21,868 nt of DNA from NCBI GenBank assembly GCA_004561785.1, contig SFUB01000014.1:1-21868 (forward strand). Reading direction: 5' to 3'. The notes below the pieces were generated by a model. That model saw only the letters and a list, made by a program, of their open reading frames with translations, did no database searches and was not told the DNA's origin. The position numbers and the translations under genes were made by a program. The stretch's first letter is position 1. The number at the start of each line of letters is the position of its first letter. The DNA comes from a bacterium. GTDB taxonomy: Bacteria; Bacillota_I; Bacilli_A; RFN20; CAG-826. This document shows, piece after piece, positions 6,046-12,541 of this stretch.

Positions 6046-7878
6046 TTACTTCTTGTCGGTGAAGTCGGCGTCGACCACGTCGTCGGCGGTCTCGTTGCCT
6101 TCCGCTTTGGCGCCGTTAGGCTGCTGGGCGGAGGCGCCATTTTGGCCGGCTTGGTAGTTGGCGGCTTGGGCGGCCGCGTCTTCGAGCTTGCCGACGATCT
6201 CGCGGAGCTTGTTGATGTCGTTGCTCTGAAGGGCGCCGTTAGCCTCGTCGCGGAGTTTGGTGAGGGCGTCTTTCTGCTCGGCGCTCATCTTGTCGCCTTG
6301 TTCGGTGAGGGTGGCGTTGATCTGGTCGACGTAGCTTTGGGCCTTATTCTTGACCTCGATGTCGTCCTTCCTCTTCTGGTCGGCTTCCTTGTTCATCTCG
6401 GCTTCCTTGATCATGCGGTCGATGTCTTCTTTGGAAAGGCCGTTGGAGCCGGAGATGGTGATGTCCTGGGATTGCTTCGTGTCGAGGTCCTCCGCAGAGA
6501 CTTTGACGATCCCGTTGACGTCGATGCTGAAGGTGACTTGGATCCTCGGCTGACCCCTGCGGGCCGGACGAATGCCGGAAAGCTGGAAATGGCCGAGCAA
6601 TTTGTTGTCGTGGGCCATCGGGCGCTCGCCTTGGTAGACCATGATGTCGACCGCGGGCTGGTTGTCCTCCGCGGTGGAGAAGACCTGGCTCTTGGTGGTC
6701 GGGATCGTGGTGTTCCGCGGGATGAGCGGGGTCATGACTCCGCCGAGGGTCTCGATTCCGAGGGTCAGCGGGGTGACGTCGAGCAAGACGACGTCTTTGA
6801 CGTCCCCGGCGATGACGGCGCCCTGAATGGCGGCGCCGGCGGAAACGGCCTCATCCGGGTTGACGGAGAGGTTCAGATTCTTGCCGGTGATCTGTTTGAC
6901 GAGCTCTTGGACGGCAGGCATGCGGATGGAGCCGCCGATCATGAGGACGTCGCCGATGTCGTTATAGGAGAGGCCGGAATCCTTCATGGCCTTCTCGAGG
7001 GGGATGCGGCAACGCTCAAGCAAGGAGCGGGTCAGATCCTGGAATTTGGCGCGGGTGAGGGTGGTCTCGAAGTTGATCGGGCCGTTCTTGCCCATGCCGA
7101 TGAACGGAAGCGAAATGGTCGTGGAGAGGGAGCTCGAGAGCTCGATCTTGGCCCTTTCGGCCGCGTCGACGAAGCGTTGACGGGCCATCTTGTCGGTGAG
7201 GTCGGCCCCGGTCTCGATTTTGATCTGGGCTTGGATCCAGTCGGCGAGCATGTTGTCCCAGTCGTCGCCGCCGAGGTGAGTGTCGCCGTTGGTGGAGAGG
7301 ACCTGGAAGGTGCCGTCGCCGATGTCGAGGACAGAGACATCGAGGGTGCCGCCGCCGAGGTCGAAGACGAGGACCTTCTCGGACTGGTTGGATTCAAGTC
7401 CGTAGGCCAGGCAAGCCGCGGTCGGCTCGTTGATGATCCTCACGACGTCGAGCCCGGCGATCGTGCCGGCGTCTTTGGTGGCCTGGCGCTGGGCGTCATT
7501 GAAGTAGGCCGGGACGGTGATGACGGCTTTCTTGACGGGCTGGCCGAGGTTCTTCTCAGCATAGCCTTTCATGTAAGCGAGGACCTTGCTCGAGATTTCC
7601 TGCGGGGTGAAGTCCTTGTTCAGGCAATTGATGTGGAATTTGTCGCTGGTGCCGATGTGGCGCTTGGCGCTGGAGACCGTGTCCGGATTGGTGATGGCCT
7701 GACGCTTGGCGGCGTTGCCGACGATTTCCTCGCCGTCGGCTTTGAAGGCGACGACGGAGGGGGTGGTATTGGTCCCCTCGGGGTTCGGGATGACTTTGAC
7801 TTTGCCATCGGCCTGCATGCAGCTGATGACCGAATTGGTGGTGCCGAGGTCGATGCCTACGATGATTTCTTTTGCCAT
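6046..7878 (-). CDS. dnaK: Chaperone protein DnaK (Hsp70)
   Basis: DnaK is the ATP-driven Hsp70 that binds exposed hydrophobic peptides and works with DnaJ and GrpE. The 610-aa protein has the phosphate-1 motif GIDLGTTNS (8-16), the connecting IINEPTAA (148-155), phosphate-2 FDLGGGTLDVS (172-182), and the substrate-binding domain from about 365 (LLDVTPLTLGIETLGG). It has a helical lid and a C-terminal end rich in Ala, Gln and Asn, then acidic. The length and the lack of the insert found in Gram-negative DnaK fit Bacillota. The adenine-binding motif reads GGSIR (315-319) where the family nearly always has GGSTR or GGQTR. The ATG at 7878 is preceded by AAAGGAGAATC, which begins at the grpE stop (18-nt gap). 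Control is through the CIRCE promoter upstream of hrcA. Confidence 0.98.
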   Translation of the reverse strand: MAKEIIVGIDLGTTNSVISCMQADGKVKVIPNPEGTNTTPSVVAFKADGEEIVGNAAKRQAITNPDTVSSAKRHIGTSDKFHINCLNKDFTPQEISSKVLAYMKGYAEKNLGQPVKKAVITVPAYFNDAQRQATKDAGTIAGLDVVRIINEPTAACLAYGLESNQSEKVLVFDLGGGTLDVSVLDIGDGTFQVLSTNGDTHLGGDDWDNMLADWIQAQIKIETGADLTDKMARQRFVDAAERAKIELSSSLSTTISLPFIGMGKNGPINFETTLTRAKFQDLTRSLLERCRIPLEKAMKDSGLSYNDIGDVLMIGGSIRMPAVQELVKQITGKNLNLSVNPDEAVSAGAAIQGAVIAGDVKDVVLLDVTPLTLGIETLGGVMTPLIPRNTTIPTTKSQVFSTAEDNQPAVDIMVYQGERPMAHDNKLLGHFQLSGIRPARRGQPRIQVTFSIDVNGIVKVSAEDLDTKQSQDITISGSNGLSKEDIDRMIKEAEMNKEADQKRKDDIEVKNKAQSYVDQINATLTEQGDKMSAEQKDALTKLRDEANGALQSNDINKLREIVGKLEDAAAQAANYQAGQNGASAQQPNGAKAEGNETADDVVDADFTDKK

Positions 7879-7896
7879 AATGATTGATTCTCCTTT

Positions 7897-8553
7897 TTAA
7901 GCCTGAGCGGCTTTGTCCGCTTCTTCGGCGGGTTTTTCCTCCGCTTTCTTCTCCTCTTTCCTGCTGACCCCCACCATCGCCGGGCGGATGAGGCGATCGT
8001 GGAGCTTGTAGCCCGCGGAGTAGACCTTGATGACGGTGTTCTCGGGGAGATCGTTATGGACCTCCGCGTCGACCGCGTGCATATAGGTCATATCATAGGG
8101 CTCATTCAGCTTGGGGGCGCATTCGGTGACCCCCTCGTCGACGAGGGCTTGGAGAAGCTGTTTGTAGATATATTGGAAGCCGATCTGATAGTTCTTTGCT
8201 TCCGGGTTCTCAGGGCTAGCCTGAAGCGCCAAGCGGAAGGCGTCGAGGGCAGGGAGCAATTTCTCCAAGAAGCCTTCGGCGCGGTATCTCACCGCGACGC
8301 GCTTCTCATCCTCAAGGGCTTTCCGAAGGTTCTGCATGTCCGCGTAGGAACGGTAGAATTCGTTCTTCCAATGGTCGCGGTCGGCTTTCGCCTTATCGAG
8401 TTCATCCAGGGCTTTCTGAAGTTTTTCTTTCGGGACTTTCTTCCCGAAGAGGGAGTTTTTTTCTTCCTCTTCCTTCACTTCTTTTTGGGGCTCTGGCTGC
8501 TTTTCTTCGTTTTGCTCGGGCTCTGTCCCGGGTTGCTTGTTTTCTTCCGGCAT
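7897..8553 (-). CDS. grpE: Nucleotide exchange factor GrpE
   Basis: GrpE releases ADP from DnaK and acts as a thermosensor. The 218-aa protein has a disordered Glu/Gln/Pro/Lys-rich N-terminus (1-35). A long helix for dimerisation follows (about 40-90, with the ADMQNLRKALEDEKR signature), then the four-helix region and the C-terminal beta domain containing VIKVYSAGYKLHDRLIRPAMVGVSR. The last 18 residues are a charged, Ala-rich extension. The start at 8553 is supported by AAAGGAGC 11 nt upstream and by the absence of any other Met before residue 73. This start lies inside hrcA, giving a 79-nt out-of-frame overlap. It is the second gene of the heat-shock operon, 18 nt from dnaK. Confidence 0.97.
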   Translation of the reverse strand: MPEENKQPGTEPEQNEEKQPEPQKEVKEEEEKNSLFGKKVPKEKLQKALDELDKAKADRDHWKNEFYRSYADMQNLRKALEDEKRVAVRYRAEGFLEKLLPALDAFRLALQASPENPEAKNYQIGFQYIYKQLLQALVDEGVTECAPKLNEPYDMTYMHAVDAEVHNDLPENTVIKVYSAGYKLHDRLIRPAMVGVSRKEEKKAEEKPAEEADKAAQA

Positions 8554-9587
8554 GCTTGCTCTGCTCCTTTCTTAGCGCCCCTCCCGGCGAAGTAATCGTC
8601 GAGGGACTTCGTCACGTATTTGAGGGTCGACATGATCCTCTCGTAGTCCATTCGGGTCGGCCCGACGAGGCTGATGGAGGTTTTCTCCTGCCCCGGGACC
8701 TGGATGTCGGCGGAGATGAGGGCCATATCCTGAAGGCCTTCCTTCTCTTTGCCGAACTGGACTTTGATGCCTTGTTCGTTCGATCCCCCTTCCAAGGCTT
8801 TCCTCATGTCCTCGGGATGATCGAGGAGGCGGAGGATTTTCTTGAGCTTTTTCGCGTCTTCGGCGAATTCGGGGTGGTCGAGGAGGTTCTCCTTGCCGTA
8901 GAGGTTGACCCTCTCGCCGGCGAATTGGACGAAGGCGGAGAGCAGGGCTTGGTAGATCGCGTCCTGCCCCACGAGGTAATCGGTGACCGCGGGCTTCATG
9001 GCCTCCATCTTGGGGACGAGCTCCGAGATGGGCGTCCCGACGAGGCGGTTGCTCAGCAGCTCCATCGTCTTCTGGACGTCGCTTGGGGTCATGGCCTCTT
9101 CGATCACGAAGGTCTTGTTCTCGACGTATCCCTGATCGGTGACGAACACCGCGGTCGCGGTGTTGGGCCCGATGGGGATCAATTGGATCGAGATGAGTTT
9201 CTCGTTATTGACCTTTGGGCCAAGGACTCCGACGGCGAGATTTGTCATGTTCGAGAGGATCTCGCAGGAACGGGAGATGACCTCCTCCACCGACTGCGCC
9301 TTCTTTTCCAAAACGGTCTGAATGGCGTATTTGACGGAGGAATCGATGCGTTCCTCGCGGAGATGCTCCACGTAGTACTCATAGCCTTTGCTCGAAGGCA
9401 CCCTCCCGGCGGAAGCGTGCGGCTTCTCGAGCAGCCCCTCCTTCTCCATTTGGGACATCTCGGCGCGAATGGTCGCGCTGGAGACGCCGAGGTGGTAGGT
9501 TTCGAGCAAGGTTTTGCTCCCCACCGGCTCCCCGGTTCGGATGAAGTGCTCAACGATCAGTTTCAGGATTTCCTCGCTGCGCGTCAT
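8475..9587 (-). CDS. hrcA: Heat-inducible transcription repressor HrcA
   Basis: HrcA dimers bind CIRCE and repress the class I heat-shock genes; the protein needs GroEL to stay active, so titration of GroEL by unfolded protein induces the operon. The 370-aa protein begins with a winged helix (about 1-75, containing EPVGSKTLLETYHLGVSSATIRAEM and ASAGRVPSSKGYEYYV). A GAF-like domain and the dimer region follow. The family core ends near residue 336 (LDDYFAGRG). A Lys/Ser/Gln/Pro-rich tail of about 34 residues follows, most of it encoded in the overlap with grpE. The ATG at 9587 has AAAGGAC upstream. The promoter has one clear CIRCE downstream of the -10 and a variant palindrome over the -35, so strong autoregulation is expected. 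Confidence 0.97.
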   Translation of the reverse strand: MTRSEEILKLIVEHFIRTGEPVGSKTLLETYHLGVSSATIRAEMSQMEKEGLLEKPHASAGRVPSSKGYEYYVEHLREERIDSSVKYAIQTVLEKKAQSVEEVISRSCEILSNMTNLAVGVLGPKVNNEKLISIQLIPIGPNTATAVFVTDQGYVENKTFVIEEAMTPSDVQKTMELLSNRLVGTPISELVPKMEAMKPAVTDYLVGQDAIYQALLSAFVQFAGERVNLYGKENLLDHPEFAEDAKKLKKILRLLDHPEDMRKALEGGSNEQGIKVQFGKEKEGLQDMALISADIQVPGQEKTSISLVGPTRMDYERIMSTLKYVTKSLDDYFAGRGAKKGAEQACRKKTSNPGQSPSKTKKSSQSPKKK

Positions 9588-9599
9588 ATCGGGTCCTTT

Positions 9600-9626
9600 C
9601 TAGCAATCTCTTTCTATGAGTGCTAG
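9600..9626 (-). promoter_or_regulatory. CIRCE operator (HrcA-binding site)
   Basis: On the minus strand the site reads CTAGCACTC-N9-GATTGCTAG, against the consensus TTAGCACTC-N9-GAGTGCTAA. It starts 4 nt past the -10 box of the hrcA promoter, so it covers the start site. The second half-site has one mismatch in GAGTGCTA (T for G), plus the end base in both halves. Confidence 0.93.
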
Positions 9627-9630
9627 AAAG

Positions 9631-9658
9631 ATTATAGGGGGATGATTGGCACTGTCAA
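9631..9658 (-). promoter_or_regulatory. Sigma-A promoter of the hrcA-grpE-dnaK-dnaJ operon
   Basis: On the minus strand, a perfect -35 TTGACA (9653-9658) and a perfect -10 TATAAT (9631-9636) are separated by 16 nt. It is the only strong promoter seen for the four heat-shock genes. The -35 lies within the upstream palindrome and the start site lies within CIRCE. Confidence 0.92.
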
Positions 9659-9672
9659 GGTCAAAGTGCCAA
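9646..9672 (-). promoter_or_regulatory. Second CIRCE-like palindrome over the -35 box
   Basis: TTGGCACT (9646-9653) and AGTGCCAA (9665-9672) are exact inverted repeats. Aligned to CIRCE with its 9-nt spacer, the third base of each arm is changed in a symmetric way (A to G and T to C), and the two innermost arm bases differ. The total length, 27 bp, equals that of CIRCE. It could be a second HrcA site or the site of another repressor. Confidence 0.6.
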
Positions 9673-9682
9673 ATTATCCAAA

Positions 9683-10765
9683 CTAAGCGATCAAGGTCAA
9701 TAAAACGTAGTCCAAAAGCTCGATTCCGCGGTCGGTCGGGACGATGCTCCCGCGCCATCGCTTCAGCAGCCCCTCTTTTTCGAGCTTAGCGAGTTTATCC
9801 CCATAAGCGGCGAGGAAATCCCTGCCGCAACGATTTTTGAAATGCTCCAGCGAGAATCCTTCCTGCAGCCGCAGATTCGTCAAAAGAAAATCCTCTTCCC
9901 CGCTGACGTCCAAGGCGATCTCCAGCCCTTCCCCTTTTATATAAGAGGATAAAGAACGCGTGTTCGCGTAACGCCTTCCGTCCACGAACCCGGAAGCTCC
10001 CATGCCCACGCCATAGAACTCCTCATCCTTCCAATAGACGAGGTTATGGAGACACTTTTTTCCGTTTCGGCAGAAATTGGAGACCTCATACCGTTCATAT
10101 CCCGCTTCCCGGAGGCAAGAAAGGACCTCCTCGAATTGGGCGGCTTCTTCCTCCTCTTTCAGGGGCTTCACCTTCTGCAGGCTGAAAAGAGTCCCTTCTT
10201 CTAGGATCAGGGTATAGACGGAAAGGTGGTCGACGCCCAAGGAAAGGAAGGCCCGCTCCTCTTTTTTTAGATCCCCCAAAGTCTCCCCGGGCAAGGCGAT
10301 CATCCAATCGGCATTGAGATTGGTTATCCCGGCTTCGCGCAGGTTTTTCACGGCTTCTACGGCGTCTTCAAACGTATGATTCCGCTTAAGTTTCTTCAAG
10401 AAGGAAGGCAAGGAGGACTCCACCCCCAAGGAAACGCGGTTCACCCCGAGTCGATGCAGAAGACAGGCTTTCTCCTTGGTCAAACTTTCAGGGTTGGCCT
10501 CGAAAGAGAACTCTCCCCCTTGCTCCAAATGGGGGGATAAGAACGAAAGGAGTTTTTCCAGCGATGAAAAAGGAAGGCAGCTAGGCGTGCCGCCCCCGAC
10601 GTAGATGGTTTTGACTTTTCCGATTTTTCGGAGTTCGATTTCCCGAAAAAGGGCGGAAAGGTAGCTTTCCGCCCAATCTTTCCGATAAAGGACCTTGGGG
10701 AAGTCGCAATAGGCGCAGAGGCTGGAGCAAAAAGGGATGTGGACGTAAAGGGAAGACGGGGGCAC
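9683..10765 (-). CDS. hemW: Radical-SAM heme chaperone HemW-like protein
   Basis: HemW-family proteins bind a 4Fe-4S cluster, S-adenosylmethionine and heme and are thought to hand heme to targets; they were formerly misnamed oxygen-independent coproporphyrinogen oxidases. The 360-aa protein starts with LYVHIPFC and the cluster motif Cys13-x3-Cys17-x2-Cys20 (CSSLCAYC), followed by the glycine-rich GGGTP and the barrel. The C-terminal HemN-type domain includes ALDVSGEEDFLLTNLRLQEG. The GTG at 10765 is chosen: it lies one base after the stop of the membrane-protein gene, has AGAGGG upstream, and puts the start directly before the conserved strand. An in-frame start at 10879 would add 38 Arg/Lys-rich residues inside the preceding gene and is unlikely. 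Whether this organism makes or uses heme cannot be told from the window. Confidence 0.93.
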   Translation of the reverse strand: MPPSSLYVHIPFCSSLCAYCDFPKVLYRKDWAESYLSALFREIELRKIGKVKTIYVGGGTPSCLPFSSLEKLLSFLSPHLEQGGEFSFEANPESLTKEKACLLHRLGVNRVSLGVESSLPSFLKKLKRNHTFEDAVEAVKNLREAGITNLNADWMIALPGETLGDLKKEERAFLSLGVDHLSVYTLILEEGTLFSLQKVKPLKEEEEAAQFEEVLSCLREAGYERYEVSNFCRNGKKCLHNLVYWKDEEFYGVGMGASGFVDGRRYANTRSLSSYIKGEGLEIALDVSGEEDFLLTNLRLQEGFSLEHFKNRCGRDFLAAYGDKLAKLEKEGLLKRWRGSIVPTDRGIELLDYVLLTLIA

Positions 10766-10766
10766 C

Positions 10767-11042
10767 TTATTTGCCCTCTTCGTTTTGGTCTTTCTTCTTC
10801 GCGTCGTATTCCTCGAGGCTCTTCTCCGCCTCGGGGTCATCGACCTTCTCAAGCAAGCGGTCGAGCTCTTCTTTGGCAATCTCTTTGTCGGACTTCGGCT
10901 TTTCCTCGTTTTTGAGCCCAGGGACGTGCTTTTTGAGCAAAATAACGAGCAACACGATGAGGCCGAAGAAGCCGACGAGGCAAAGGATGACGATGACGGG
11001 GGCCATGTTGCTTGAGGCCAAGACGCTTGGAATGAAGTTCAT
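10767..11042 (-). CDS. Small one-pass membrane protein with charged tail, coupled to the Fic-like gene
   Basis: I recognise no family. The 91-aa protein has a short polar N-terminus, one hydrophobic helix (about 14-36, PVIVILCLVGFFGLIVLLVI), and then 55 highly charged residues rich in Lys, Glu and Asp, likely a cytosolic coiled or disordered tail. No cleavage motif is evident, so the helix probably acts as an anchor. The ATG at 11042 overlaps the stop of the Fic-like gene by 4 nt (ATGA) and has a strong AAGGAG, both of which support this start. The next gene, hemW, begins one base after its stop. Tight coupling on both sides suggests fixed stoichiometry with the Fic-like protein; a role as its membrane anchor or partner is a guess. 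Confidence 0.8.
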   Translation of the reverse strand: MNFIPSVLASSNMAPVIVILCLVGFFGLIVLLVILLKKHVPGLKNEEKPKSDKEIAKEELDRLLEKVDDPEAEKSLEEYDAKKKDQNEEGK

Positions 11043-12463
11043 TTTTGTTCTCCTTGTTTCAAAGGCGTGTAGACGAATTTGTTCTTGATTTGCTTCTTCG
11101 CGTAGAAGCCAAGCTCGGCGAGGTGATCCATCGAGGTCCGCGCGGTCTCGTAGACGCAGCGGGAGAATCGTTTGTAATCCTGGATCGTGTAGAAGCGGCC
11201 GAGGGTGCAATGGGAGGCATAGAAGAGAGCTTGCTTCTTCCTTAAGGAAGGATGGGTCTCAAGGAGGTATTTTGCGGTGTCTTTGATCTCTTTGTCGCTG
11301 TATTCGCCTTTGGGTGCGGTGACGGCGGCCTCGCCTTTGCTCTGGAGATAGGCTTTTTCTTCCTCCTCGCTTAATCTTGACGGAGAGGGAGCTTTTTTCA
11401 AGGGCTCTTCTGGTTTTTCTTCCTTTTCCGGCTCGACTTGAGGCGCTTCGGGCTCGGGTTCGGCCTTCGTCTCCTCGGGCTTTCCGAAGACTTCCTGGAC
11501 CACCGCTTCCTTCTTTCTCCTGGCCATGGTTTCCATGGCTTCGTCTAGATAAGCGGAGATGAGCTTCGCGCAATGGAGGACGAAATAGGTGAGGTCGTGG
11601 TCCTTTTGGGATTGGTTCAGGATGTCTTTCAACGAAGGCGACGGCAATAAGCACTTCTCGAAGGGGATGAGATAGCTGCAGGAGCCGACGATCGGTGAGA
11701 GGCTCGCTTTGGCAAGCAAACACCCCAAAGAGAGGTTATGCTCCTCGAAGGGTTTGACGTAATTGAGGTAATAGAGGGCGCCGCAGGCCTTCACGAAGGA
11801 GAAGACGGAGGCATCGAGAAGGAAAGCGAAGAGGGAATCCATCATCGATGGAATCTCGCCGTGGGGGGCGTAATCGTAGTCGCGGGCGATGACGGCGGTG
11901 TTATAGACGGAGACGGGGTCTTTCTCGCGGTAGAAGGAAGAGAGATCCTCGCGGCCCATCAATGCCACATAGCTCTCGCCGAGATAGTCTTCGTTTGGGA
12001 AAACGGGCTTCTCCGAAAGGCCTTTGAGGAGGTTGAGATAGGTGAAAACGGACCTTTCCGGCGTGTTTTGCTCGCGGTAGAAGCCATTGACCATGGCCTT
12101 CAAGGTCAAGTCGTCCACGTTCTTTTTCTCGAGTTTCGAATCGCAAGAGAGGAGGCTCAAGAGGGACTCCCTTTCGAAAGAAGAGAAATTGGCGACTTTC
12201 GCAAAGGAAGAAGCCATCTCCCCGAAGGCGGAGAGCTTGGACTCGATTTCTTTGATCTTAGCACCCAAGGGGAGGGTCAAAACGACGTGGAAGGGGCGCT
12301 TGCCGACGCCTAAAAGGGCCACTTTCTTGGCGTTGTCCAGGCGATAGTTGAGAATCGCTTTCCAAAAATCGTCCACCAAAGAGGTGCCCAAGGCGCGGGA
12401 AAGCCCGTTCCGGGTCACGTAATCCTGATCGGTGTAGCGAGAAGGTAAATCCGAATTTGCCAT
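11039..12463 (-). CDS. Fic-fold protein with degenerate active site and C-terminal winged helix
   Basis: The 474-aa protein aligns by eye to stand-alone Fic (AMP-transferase) proteins. An N-terminal helical region contains WKAILNYRL. YREKDPVSVYNTAVIARDYDYAPHGEIPSMMDSL (about 178-211) matches the region before the Fic core. ACGALYYLNYVKPFEEHNLSLG (226-247) aligns with the H-P-F-x-D-G-N-G-R motif. The catalytic His is Lys237, the metal-binding Asp is Glu241, and only one of G-N-G-R (Asn243) is kept, so AMP transfer by the known mechanism is not expected. A Glu/Pro/Lys-rich linker (about 325-370) precedes a winged-helix domain (about 388-467, containing YTIQDYKRF and ETARTSMDHLAELGF) as in other Fic proteins. 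The ATG at 12463 has AGAGGC upstream. It leads the unit with the membrane protein and hemW. Confidence 0.72.
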   Translation of the reverse strand: MANSDLPSRYTDQDYVTRNGLSRALGTSLVDDFWKAILNYRLDNAKKVALLGVGKRPFHVVLTLPLGAKIKEIESKLSAFGEMASSFAKVANFSSFERESLLSLLSCDSKLEKKNVDDLTLKAMVNGFYREQNTPERSVFTYLNLLKGLSEKPVFPNEDYLGESYVALMGREDLSSFYREKDPVSVYNTAVIARDYDYAPHGEIPSMMDSLFAFLLDASVFSFVKACGALYYLNYVKPFEEHNLSLGCLLAKASLSPIVGSCSYLIPFEKCLLPSPSLKDILNQSQKDHDLTYFVLHCAKLISAYLDEAMETMARRKKEAVVQEVFGKPEETKAEPEPEAPQVEPEKEEKPEEPLKKAPSPSRLSEEEEKAYLQSKGEAAVTAPKGEYSDKEIKDTAKYLLETHPSLRKKQALFYASHCTLGRFYTIQDYKRFSRCVYETARTSMDHLAELGFYAKKQIKNKFVYTPLKQGEQK

Positions 12464-12480
12464 TGTTTGCCTCTTGTTGA

Positions 12481-12509
12481 ATTATAGGCAGGGAGCGCCT
12501 CCCTAACAA
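12481..12509 (-). promoter_or_regulatory. Promoter of the Fic-like unit, with a palindrome filling its spacer
   Basis: On the minus strand, -35 TTGTTA (12504-12509) and -10 TATAAT (12481-12486) are 17 nt apart. The spacer is almost entirely the palindrome AGGGAG-GCG-CTCCCT (12490-12504), a good candidate operator. The leader would be about 10 nt and begin near the GAGG ribosome site. No good terminator for lepA is seen upstream, so readthrough is possible. Confidence 0.65.
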
Positions 12510-12541
12510 CCAAAAAACTACCAATTCCGAAGGAAGGAGAA

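Noticed and set aside
6040..7887. A 615-codon open frame on the plus strand, fully antisense to dnaK
   Set aside because: Long antisense frames are a known by-product of codon use in conserved, GC-rich dnaK genes. The predicted protein is Gly/Asp/Val-rich with no family pattern, and the minus-strand DnaK is unmistakable.
8556..9626. A 356-codon plus-strand frame antisense to hrcA
   Set aside because: It has low-complexity composition typical of an antisense shadow, no ribosome site, and lies over a well-supported HrcA.
9646..9672. The palindrome upstream of hrcA as a terminator for hemW
   Set aside because: The stem is followed by TCATCC rather than a U-tract, and it coincides with the promoter -35. 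An operator is the better reading.
10766..10879. An upstream in-frame start that would extend HemW by 38 residues
   Set aside because: The extension is Arg/Lys/Thr-rich, lies within the membrane-protein gene and has no family counterpart. The GTG at 10765 fits spacing and homology.
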